From an uncultured Oscillospiraceae bacterium (GTDB taxonomy: Bacteria; Bacillota_A; Clostridia; Oscillospirales; Oscillospiraceae), in NCBI GenBank assembly GCA_944387755.1, contig CALXGC010000023.1, forward strand, positions 1 to 33,974: a DNA stretch of 33,974 nt, written 5' to 3'. This document shows, piece after piece, positions 22,989-29,821 of the stretch. Every line of letters starts with the position of its first letter. The first letter of the stretch is position 1. The position numbers and the translations under genes are program-made. Below the pieces are notes generated by a model. The model worked only from the letters and a program-made list of their open reading frames with translations, did no database searches and was not told the origin of the DNA.

Positions 22989-24209
22989 ATGAAAACCCTT
23001 TATCTGGAATGTCGTATGGGGGCCGCCGGAGATATGCTCATGGCCGCTCTGTACGAGCTGCTGGAGGACAAGCAGGGATTTCTGGACGCTATGAACAGCC
23101 TGGGGCTCCCCGGCGTCCGTGTGGAGGCCCAGGCCGCCTCCACCTGCGGCATCGCCGGCTCTCACATGTCCGTCACGGTGGACGGGCAGGAGGAGCTGGA
23201 CCACGGCCATCACGGCCACGGGGAAGAACATCACCACGGCCAGGAGCACGGGCATCCCCACCATCACCACGCCACGCCGGGACATATCGGAGCGATCATC
23301 AGCGGCCTCCCTCTCCCGGAGGAGGTCAAGGCCCACGCAAAGGCCGTCTATGACGCCATCGCCCAGGCGGAGGCCAAAGCCCACGGCTGCACGGTGGGAG
23401 ACGTCCACTTCCACGAGGTGGGGGCGCTGGACGCGGTGGCCGACGTAACGGGGGTGTGCTACGCCCTCTCCCTGCTGAAGCCGGAGCAGATTCTCGTCTC
23501 CCCCGTCCACGTGGGCAGCGGCACGGTGCGCTGCGCCCACGGCGTCATGCCCGTCCCCGCTCCCGCCACCGCAAACCTGCTGGCCGGAGCGCCCATCTAC
23601 GGCGGCTCCGTTCAGGGCGAGCTGTGCACCCCCACCGGCGCGGCTCTGCTGGTCCACTTCGCCCAAAAATTCGGCCCCATGCCTGTGATGTCCACAAAGG
23701 CCGTGGGCGTGGGCATCGGCACAAAACAGTTTGAGCAGGCCAACTGCGTCCGGGCCTTCTGGGGCGAGACGGCGGAGGAGGCCAACGGAGAAATCCTGGA
23801 GCTGGTGTGCAATCTGGACGACATGACCCCAGAGGCCCTCTCCTTCGCCTGCGCCCGCCTGCTGGAGGCCGGAGCCCTGGATGTATACACCGTCCCCGGC
23901 ACCATGAAGAAGGGCCGCCCCGGCTGGGTGCTCACCGTCCTGTGCGCCCCGGAGCAGGAGGGAAATCTGGCCCGGAAAATCCTGGCCGAGACCACCACCA
24001 ACGGCCTGCGGGTGCGCAGATGCGGAAAATATTTTCTCACCCCCGGCGCGGGACAGGCTCAGACCCAGTGGGGCCCCGTGGGCCTGAAGCTGGCCCAGGG
24101 CTTCGGCGTCTCCCATATAAAGCCGGAGTTCGAGGATGCGGCAGAGCTGGCCCGAAAAAACGGCGCGTCCTACCAGGAGGTTGTGAAGGAGATCCTGAAA
24201 AAGCTGTAA
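22989..24209 (+). CDS. larC: LarC, nickel insertase (cyclometallase), single uninterrupted frame
   Basis: LarC uses CTP to insert nickel into the pincer ligand and form the Ni-C bond. The 406 residues begin ECRMGAAGDMLMAALYELL, typical of the DUF111/LarC family, and contain VHFHEVGALDAVADVTG, PAPATANLLAG and LDDMTPEALSFA. Residues 72-99 are a histidine-rich insert with 14 His, a likely nickel-binding or storage loop. In Lactobacillus plantarum the full protein needs a programmed frameshift between larC1 and larC2; here it is one frame. It is cotranscribed with larB. Confidence 0.95.
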   Translation: MKTLYLECRMGAAGDMLMAALYELLEDKQGFLDAMNSLGLPGVRVEAQAASTCGIAGSHMSVTVDGQEELDHGHHGHGEEHHHGQEHGHPHHHHATPGHIGAIISGLPLPEEVKAHAKAVYDAIAQAEAKAHGCTVGDVHFHEVGALDAVADVTGVCYALSLLKPEQILVSPVHVGSGTVRCAHGVMPVPAPATANLLAGAPIYGGSVQGELCTPTGAALLVHFAQKFGPMPVMSTKAVGVGIGTKQFEQANCVRAFWGETAEEANGEILELVCNLDDMTPEALSFACARLLEAGALDVYTVPGTMKKGRPGWVLTVLCAPEQEGNLARKILAETTTNGLRVRRCGKYFLTPGAGQAQTQWGPVGLKLAQGFGVSHIKPEFEDAAELARKNGASYQEVVKEILKKL

Positions 24210-24282
24210 GGAGACTGTCTTTGCGGCCTGCGGCGGCCCTGGCGCGCCTCCGCGCCCGACCAATCCAGAAAGAGGTATCTCT
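24210..24282 (+). other. GC-rich spacer with hairpin between larC and nikA
   Basis: GGCGCG (24241-24246) and CGCGCC (24251-24256) form a hairpin with a 4-nt loop, without a T tract. It could stabilise or process the mRNA at the lar/nik junction. No open frame of its own is seen. Confidence 0.4.
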
Positions 24283-25875
24283 GTGAAGCAAAAAAACGTT
24301 TCTGCATTTGTTCTGTTTCTGATTCTCGCCCTCCTGCCCGGCTGTCAGGGAAATTCCAACCCCGCCGGTCCGGCGCTGGGGACGGACACGGTGGTGGTGG
24401 CCATGAGTCCCACTTCAGAGCCGGAGGCCGGCTTCGACCCCGCCTTCGGCTGGGGAGCCGGGGAGCACGTCCATGAGCCGCTGATTCAGTCCACCCTCAC
24501 CGTCACCAACCCCGACCTGACCATCGGCTATGACCTGGCCTCCGGCTATACGGTCAGCAGCGACGGCCTCACCTGGACTGTGACCATCCGGGACGACGCG
24601 GTCTTCACCGACGGGGAGCCGCTGACGGCGGAGGACGTGGCTTTTACCTACAACACCGTGAAACATTCCAGCTCGGTAAACGACTTCACCATGCTGGATT
24701 ACGCGGAGGCGGCGGACGGGACCACCGTGGTCTTCCACATGAACCATCCCTTCTCCATCTGGCCCTATACCATGGCCAACGTGGGTATCGTGCCGGAACA
24801 CGCCTATGACCCCGCATCCTATGGGGCCAACCCCATCGGCTCCGGCCGGTATGCGCTGGTCCAGTGGGACCGGGGCCAGCAGGTGATTTTGGAGGCCAAT
24901 CCGGACTACTACGGGGAGGCCCCCAAGATCCGGCGGGTGGTTATCCTCTTTATGGAGGAGGACGCCGCGTTTCTGGCCGCTCAGGCGGGACAGGTGGATG
25001 TGGCCTACACCTCCGCCACCTACTCCGACCAGACGGTCTCCGGCTATACCCTGGCGGCATACGGCAGCGTGGACAACCGGGGCTTCAACCTGCCCGCCGT
25101 CCCCGCCGGAACGGACCAGCAGGGCCGGGAGGTGGGCAACGATTTTACCGCCGATGTGCTGGTCCGCCGGGCCATCAACATGGGGATTGACCGGCAGGAG
25201 ATGATCAGCCACGTCTTAAACGGCTATGGCTCCCCCGCCTACAGCGTGTGCGACAATCTGCCCTGGTACACCCCCGCCTCGGAGGCGGCGTACGACCCAG
25301 AGGGGGCCGCCGCTCTGCTGGACCAGGCCGGCTGGGTCCTGGGCCCGGACGGAATCCGGGAGAAGGACGGGGCGAGGGCGGAGCTAAACCTGCTCTACTC
25401 CACCGGGGACTCCGTCCGGCAGGCCCTGGCCGCCGATTTCGCCAATCAGCTGGAGGAGCTGGGAATTGCCTGCACTCTGGAGGGGGTTGGCTGGGACACC
25501 GCCTATGACCGCGCCCTGTCCGACCCGCTGATTTGGGGCTGGGGTGCCCACACCCCCATGGAGCTGTACAACATCTACCACACGGGGAATTCCGGCTCCG
25601 CCCTGTACTCCCCCTATGCCAATGAGACGGTGGACCGCTATATGGACGCCGCCCTGGCCTGCACCGGTTTGGAGGAGTCCTACTCCCTGTGGCAGAGGGC
25701 TCAGTGGGACGGCTCCACCGGCGTCACGCAGGAGGGGGACGTCCCCTGGATTTGGCTGGTCAATGTGGACCACCTCTACTGGGTGCGGGACGGCCTCCAG
25801 ATTGCAGAGCAGAAGATTCACCCCCACGGCCACGGCTGGTCCATCGTCAACAATGTGGACCAGTGGAGCTGGTGA
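24283..25875 (+). CDS. nikA: Nickel/peptide-type ABC transporter substrate-binding lipoprotein
   Basis: This extracytoplasmic receptor belongs to the family 5 solute-binding proteins (OppA/NikA). The 530 residues start with a lipoprotein signal; the lipobox LLPGC puts the lipid-anchored cysteine at residue 21. Typical family segments are LTWTVTIRDDAVFTDGEPLTAEDVAFTY, PIGSGRYALVQWDRGQ and VRRAINMGIDRQEM. The GTG at 24283 follows AGAGGT. A nickel substrate is inferred from the upstream lar genes; peptides cannot be excluded from the sequence alone. Confidence 0.85.
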   Translation: MKQKNVSAFVLFLILALLPGCQGNSNPAGPALGTDTVVVAMSPTSEPEAGFDPAFGWGAGEHVHEPLIQSTLTVTNPDLTIGYDLASGYTVSSDGLTWTVTIRDDAVFTDGEPLTAEDVAFTYNTVKHSSSVNDFTMLDYAEAADGTTVVFHMNHPFSIWPYTMANVGIVPEHAYDPASYGANPIGSGRYALVQWDRGQQVILEANPDYYGEAPKIRRVVILFMEEDAAFLAAQAGQVDVAYTSATYSDQTVSGYTLAAYGSVDNRGFNLPAVPAGTDQQGREVGNDFTADVLVRRAINMGIDRQEMISHVLNGYGSPAYSVCDNLPWYTPASEAAYDPEGAAALLDQAGWVLGPDGIREKDGARAELNLLYSTGDSVRQALAADFANQLEELGIACTLEGVGWDTAYDRALSDPLIWGWGAHTPMELYNIYHTGNSGSALYSPYANETVDRYMDAALACTGLEESYSLWQRAQWDGSTGVTQEGDVPWIWLVNVDHLYWVRDGLQIAEQKIHPHGHGWSIVNNVDQWSW

Positions 25876-25954
25876 AATCCCGTTTGCCGCGCGCCAACGC
25901 CGCATCAAGCCCACACCGCACGACATTACATATCCCCGGAAAGGAGTTCTCCCC

Positions 25955-26947
25955 ATGAAGCACCGCCTGGCCTTTGCAGGCAGAAAATTGATTCGGATGG
26001 CCCTGCTCCTGTTGGGGGTCAGCCTGGCCGCTTTTCTGCTGATGGCCGCTTCTCCCCTCGACCCCCTCCAAACCAACGTGGGACAGGCCGCCCTGGGGAC
26101 CATGAGTCAGGAACAGATTGCCCAGCTGGAGGCGTACTGGGGGACCGGCGTCCCCCTGCCGGAGCGGTATTTCAGCTGGCTGTCCGGCGCGGTTCGGGGA
26201 GACCTGGGCGTCTCCCTGCTCTACCGCCAGCCGGTGCTGGAGGTCATCGGCACGCGCCTGGAAAACTCCCTGGGCCTGCTGCTGTTCGCCTGGGCGCTGG
26301 CCGGAGTTCTGGGGCTGGCCCTGGGCGTGCTGGCCGGAGCGCTGCGGGACCGGTGGCCGGACCGGCTGATTCGGGGCGTGTGCCTGCTGCTCACCAGCAC
26401 CCCCTCCTTCTGGCTGGCCCTGCTGGCGCTGATGGTTTTTTCCCTGGGACTGGGGTGGTTCCCCAGCGGCCTATCCGTCCCCATCGGCGTGGAGGCCGCG
26501 GACGTCACCGTCTGGGAGCGGCTCCGCCACGCCGTCCTGCCGGCCCTCACCCTGAGCGTCGCCGGTATGCCCAGCATCGCCCTTCACACCCGCGCCAAAA
26601 TGGCGGAGGTGATGGCGTCCGACTATGTGCTCTACGCCCAGGCGCGGGGGGAGTCCCTGCCCGCCATTGTGCTGCGCCACGGGCTTCGGAATGTTGCGCT
26701 TCCCGCCATCACGCTGCAATTTGCCTCGGTGAGCGAAATCATCGGCGGCTCCGTGCTGGTGGAGCAGGTATTCTCCTACCCCGGCCTGGGCCAGGCGGCG
26801 GTGGACGCCGGCCTGGGCAGCGACCTGCCGCTGCTGCTGGGCGTCACCGTTATCACCGCCGCCATCGTCTTCGGCGGCAATCTGCTGGCCGACCTGCTCT
26901 ATGGCGCGGTGGACCCGAAAATCAGAAGGGGGGCGGCCAAGCTGTGA
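25955..26947 (+). CDS. nikB: ABC transporter permease, NikB/DppB type
   Basis: The 330-residue inner-membrane permease has an N-terminal helix (RKLIRMALLLLGVSLAAFLL), a periplasmic loop, and five further helices. The signature DYVLYAQARGESLPAIVLRHGLRN is the EAA loop that contacts the ATPases. The end has GSVLVEQVFSYPGLGQ, typical of this family. The ATG at 25955 follows AAGGAG by eight bases. Its stop overlaps the nikC start (GTGA). Confidence 0.88.
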   Translation: MKHRLAFAGRKLIRMALLLLGVSLAAFLLMAASPLDPLQTNVGQAALGTMSQEQIAQLEAYWGTGVPLPERYFSWLSGAVRGDLGVSLLYRQPVLEVIGTRLENSLGLLLFAWALAGVLGLALGVLAGALRDRWPDRLIRGVCLLLTSTPSFWLALLALMVFSLGLGWFPSGLSVPIGVEAADVTVWERLRHAVLPALTLSVAGMPSIALHTRAKMAEVMASDYVLYAQARGESLPAIVLRHGLRNVALPAITLQFASVSEIIGGSVLVEQVFSYPGLGQAAVDAGLGSDLPLLLGVTVITAAIVFGGNLLADLLYGAVDPKIRRGAAKL

Positions 26948-27765
26948 ACCGTCTCAACCAGCGCCAGCGGGCGCTGCTTCTGCTGCTGCTCACGGCGGCG
27001 GTGCTGCTGGCCGTGGCTCTCCTGGGCGCGCTTCTGAGCACGCGCGCCCAGGAGGCCGTCTTTTCCCGGACCAATCTCCCCCCCGGCCTCCCCTTCCTGT
27101 TCGGCACCGACTGGATGGGCCGGGATATGCTGGCCCGCACCCTGGCCGGGCTGTCCCTCTCCATCCGCATCGGCGCGCTCACCGCCTGTGTCAGCGCCTC
27201 TCTGGCCCTGATTTTGGGGGTGCTGGCCGCGCTGAACCGGCGGGCGGACGCCCTCATCTCCTGGTGCATCGACCTGTTTCTGGGCATTCCCCACATTCTG
27301 CTGGTGATGCTCATCTCCCTGGCCTTTGGCCGCGGATTTGTGGGGGTGGTGGCCGGCGTCTCTCTGAGCCACTGGCCCTCTCTGGCCCGCCTGGTGCGGG
27401 GGGAGATTCTTCCTTTGCGTCAGGCGCCCTATGTCCAGGCCGCGGAGCGGCTGGGGGTCTCCCGCTGGAAGCTGGTCCGCCTCCACTTTCTCCCCCATCT
27501 GCTGCCCCAGTTTCTCACCGGGCTGGTGCTCCAGTTTCCCCACGCCATTCTCCACGAGGCCAGCGTGACCTTTCTGGGCTTCGGCCTGTCCCCGGAGCAG
27601 CCCGCCGTCGGCGTCATACTCTCGGAGAGTATGCGCTATCTCACCACCGGCCGGTGGTGGCTGGCCCTCTTCCCCGGTCTGGCCCTGGTGGGGGTGGTCC
27701 TGCTGTTCGCCGCTCTGGGGGAACAGGTCCGGCGGCTGCTGGACCCCTCCAGCGTACACGCGTAA
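26944..27765 (+). CDS. nikC: ABC transporter permease, NikC/DppC type
   Basis: The 273-residue second permease shows the family pattern: LFGTDWMGRDMLARTLAG near the N-terminus, FLGIPHILLVMLISL, and the EAA loop QAPYVQAAERLGVSRWKLVRLHFLPHL. HEASVTFLGFGLSPEQPAVGV near the end is also typical. The GTG at 26944 overlaps the nikB stop, so translation is coupled; AAGGGGG lies upstream. The reading frame is open far upstream, but that part is a shadow of nikB. Confidence 0.88.
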   Translation: MNRLNQRQRALLLLLLTAAVLLAVALLGALLSTRAQEAVFSRTNLPPGLPFLFGTDWMGRDMLARTLAGLSLSIRIGALTACVSASLALILGVLAALNRRADALISWCIDLFLGIPHILLVMLISLAFGRGFVGVVAGVSLSHWPSLARLVRGEILPLRQAPYVQAAERLGVSRWKLVRLHFLPHLLPQFLTGLVLQFPHAILHEASVTFLGFGLSPEQPAVGVILSESMRYLTTGRWWLALFPGLALVGVVLLFAALGEQVRRLLDPSSVHA

Positions 27766-27786
27766 CCGCACACAAGGAGGTTTTTC

Positions 27787-28725
27787 ATGGACCCCATTTT
27801 ACAGGTGGACCGCCTGTCCATCTCCTTCACCCAGTACCAGCGCGGCCTGCGCCAGCGCACCCTTCCGGTCATCCGGGAGCTGTCCCTCTCCCTCTTTCCC
27901 GGCCAGACGGCGGCGGTGGTGGGCTCCAGCGGCTCCGGCAAGAGCCTGCTGGCCCACGGAATTCTGGGCCTTCTGCCCTACAACAGCCGCCTGGAGGGGA
28001 CCATCCTCTACCGCGGCGAGCCCCTGACCCAGAAGCGGCTGAACGCCCTCCGGGGCCGGGAGATTGCCCTTGCGCCCCAGGGCGTCACCTATCTGGACCC
28101 CCTGATGGAGGTGGGGCCCCAGGTGCGGAAGGGGCGGCGGGACCAGGAGGCCCGCAGGCGGAGCCGGGCGGCGCTCTCCCGGTACGGCCTTGGGCCGGAG
28201 GTGGAGCGGCTCTACCCCTTTGAGCTCTCCGGCGGCATGGCCCGGCGGGTACTCATCGCCTCCGCCGTGGCGGAGCGCCCCAGCCTCGTCATCGCCGACG
28301 AGCCCACCCCCGGCCTGGACCTCCGGGCCGCCGGCCGGATTTTAGGACACTTCCGGGAGCTGGCGGAGGAGGGCGCGGCGGTGCTCCTCATCACCCACGA
28401 CCTGGAGCTGGCCCTCTCCATCGCCCACCGGGTGTTCGTCCTCTACGCCGGGGAGACGGTGGAGGAGGCGGACGCCGCCGACTTCGCCGCCGGCCGGCTG
28501 CGCCACCCCTATACCCGCGCCCTGTGGGCCGCTATGCCCCAGAACGGCTTCACCCCCATTCCCGGCGCCCAGCCCTGTCCCGGCGAGATCTCCCAGGGCT
28601 GCCAGTTCGCCCCCCGGTGCCCCCGCCGTCAGGCGCGGTGTCTGTCCGCAGGGACGGTCCCCTGCGTCCCCATCCGCGGCGGGACGGTCCGCTGTTATTT
28701 TCCGGAGGGGGGGGATACGCCGTGA
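27787..28725 (+). CDS. nikD: ABC transporter ATP-binding protein, NikD/DppD type
   Basis: The 312-residue ATPase has Walker A GSSGSGKS (46-53), the signature FELSGGMARRVLIASA, Walker B LVIADEPTPGLD and the switch histidine in LLITHDLELALSIAHRV. The C-terminal CQFAPRCPRRQARCLS is the oligopeptide/dipeptide transporter C-terminal domain with clustered cysteines. The ATG at 27787 follows AAGGAGG. It pairs with the next ATPase as a heterodimer. Confidence 0.9.
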   Translation: MDPILQVDRLSISFTQYQRGLRQRTLPVIRELSLSLFPGQTAAVVGSSGSGKSLLAHGILGLLPYNSRLEGTILYRGEPLTQKRLNALRGREIALAPQGVTYLDPLMEVGPQVRKGRRDQEARRRSRAALSRYGLGPEVERLYPFELSGGMARRVLIASAVAERPSLVIADEPTPGLDLRAAGRILGHFRELAEEGAAVLLITHDLELALSIAHRVFVLYAGETVEEADAADFAAGRLRHPYTRALWAAMPQNGFTPIPGAQPCPGEISQGCQFAPRCPRRQARCLSAGTVPCVPIRGGTVRCYFPEGGDTP

Positions 28726-29324
28726 GTTTGGAGGGAAAACACCTGTCGTTCCGCTACCCCCGCCGGGGCCGCCAACCGGTGCTGGAGGATGTCAGCCTCA
28801 CCCTGGCGCCCGGAGAGCGCCTGGGTCTCACCGCCCCCAGCGGCCGGGGCAAGACCACCCTGTGCAGGCTTCTGGCGGGCTATGAGCGGCCGGACCGGGG
28901 AGAAGTGCTTTTGGACGGCCTCCCCCTGTCCCGCCGGAGGGGCCCCTGCCCGGTGCAGCTCATCGGCCAGCACCCGGAGACCATGCTGGACCCCCTGCTC
29001 CCCCTGGGCGTCTCCCTGGAGGAGGCCGGCCCGGCGGACCCCCGCCTGCTGGACGCCCTGCACATTCAGCCCGGCTGGCTGACCCGCTATCCCCAGGAGC
29101 TCTCCGGCGGGGAGATCCAGCGGTTCTGCATTGCCCGCGCCCTGGGGCCTGAGACGCGCTATCTGCTGTGCGACGAGATCTCCGCCATGCTGGACTTCAT
29201 CACCCAGGCGCAGCTCTGGGCGTTTTTGACCCAGGAGGCCCGGCGGCGGGACCTCGGCCTGCTCATCGTCAGCCACAGCGCCCCCCTCCTGGAGCGGATC
29301 TGCACCAGAATTCAGGCGCTGTAG
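28722..29324 (+). CDS. nikE: ABC transporter ATP-binding protein, short NikE type
   Basis: The 200-residue ATPase has Walker A APSGRGKTT (38-46), where alanine replaces the usual first glycine, the signature QELSGGEIQR (126-134) and Walker B YLLCDEISAMLD. The switch histidine is in LLIVSHSAPLLER. It is much shorter than NikD and ends soon after the ATPase core, without the cysteine-containing C-terminal domain. The GTG at 28722 overlaps the nikD stop. It is the last gene of the lar-nik operon. Confidence 0.86.
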   Translation: MSLEGKHLSFRYPRRGRQPVLEDVSLTLAPGERLGLTAPSGRGKTTLCRLLAGYERPDRGEVLLDGLPLSRRRGPCPVQLIGQHPETMLDPLLPLGVSLEEAGPADPRLLDALHIQPGWLTRYPQELSGGEIQRFCIARALGPETRYLLCDEISAMLDFITQAQLWAFLTQEARRRDLGLLIVSHSAPLLERICTRIQAL

Positions 29325-29341
29325 CCGGCGCTTCCCACAAA

Positions 29342-29376
29342 AAAACAGCGGACGGCCAAAAACCGTCCGCTGTTTT
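29342..29376. terminator. Bidirectional terminator between the lar-nik operon and the small minus-strand genes
   Basis: AAAACAGCGGACGG (29342-29355) pairs with CCGTCCGCTGTTTT (29363-29376) around a 7-nt loop. TTTT ends the plus-strand version, and a seven-T run ends the minus-strand one. It serves nikE from one side and the 58-residue gene from the other. Confidence 0.93.
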
Positions 29377-29552
29377 CACATGATGTGCTCCTCCGCGCAG
29401 TTGTCCAGCACCCGCATTCCCATCTCTTCCGGCCTGGCCACAGGGAACTCCGCGATGCTGTCCGGGTCAAATTTGGAGCACAGGCGCATCTGCGGGCTGA
29501 GACGCAGATCCTCCCCGGCGCGTGTCTTCCGCCGTCCGCTTACGTCGTCCAT
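29376..29552 (-). CDS. Hypothetical 58-residue protein
   Basis: This frame encodes MDDVSGRRKTRAGEDLR and goes on to a methionine- and acid-rich C-terminus ending CAEEHIM, with two cysteines and no membrane segment. The stop codon touches the terminator hairpin, and the ATG lies 9 bp after the stop of the small gene upstream, so it fits a two-gene transcript. No strong Shine-Dalgarno is visible before the ATG, which lowers confidence. The family was not recognised. Confidence 0.45.
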   Translation of the reverse strand: MDDVSGRRKTRAGEDLRLSPQMRLCSKFDPDSIAEFPVARPEEMGMRVLDNCAEEHIM

Positions 29553-29561
29553 CTGCGGTTT

Positions 29562-29693
29562 TCAGTACGTCTGGTTGGGGTTGGCCTTGTTCTTGCCATC
29601 CTTGACGGCGTTCTGAGGACTGGCGGAGGCGGGGTTCTGGTTCTGCGCCTCCGAACCGGCGTACTCCGGACGCTTCATGCCTTTCTTTGCCAT
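29562..29693 (-). CDS. Small basic 43-residue protein, possible spore protein
   Basis: The sequence begins MAKKGMKRPEYAGSEAQNQN and continues rich in Asn, Pro, Lys and Ala to a C-terminal tyrosine; it is hydrophilic with no cysteine. The ATG at 29693 follows AAGGAGG by eight bases, an excellent ribosome binding site. A sigma-G-like promoter lies about 80 bp upstream, so expression in the forespore and a small acid-soluble spore protein role are likely, although no named SASP family was recognised. The open frame upstream of this ATG has no ribosome binding site. Confidence 0.75.
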   Translation of the reverse strand: MAKKGMKRPEYAGSEAQNQNPASASPQNAVKDGKNKANPNQTY

Positions 29694-29774
29694 GGACGGT
29701 TCCTCCTTTTTTGAATGCCGGGTCATCCGCCCGGCCAGGAAAGTTCGGAAGCCCTTCCAGCTTCCTCCGTCCTC

Positions 29775-29803
29775 TAGTATGGACCGCCCCGGCGCTTTTA
29801 TTC
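29775..29803 (-). promoter_or_regulatory. Sigma-G-like forespore promoter
   Basis: On the minus strand GAATA (29803-29799), 17 bp, then CATACTA (29781-29775) match the sigma-G consensus GMATR and CATWHTA completely. A leader of about 75 nt would precede the 43-residue gene. It lies between the histidine kinase stop and the small gene. Confidence 0.65.
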
Positions 29804-29821
29804 CGCCGCGCGCCGTTTTTT

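Noticed and set aside
22989..24209. Programmed frameshift in larC as in Lactobacillus plantarum
   Set aside because: The gene is one continuous frame of 406 residues including both LarC1- and LarC2-equivalent parts.
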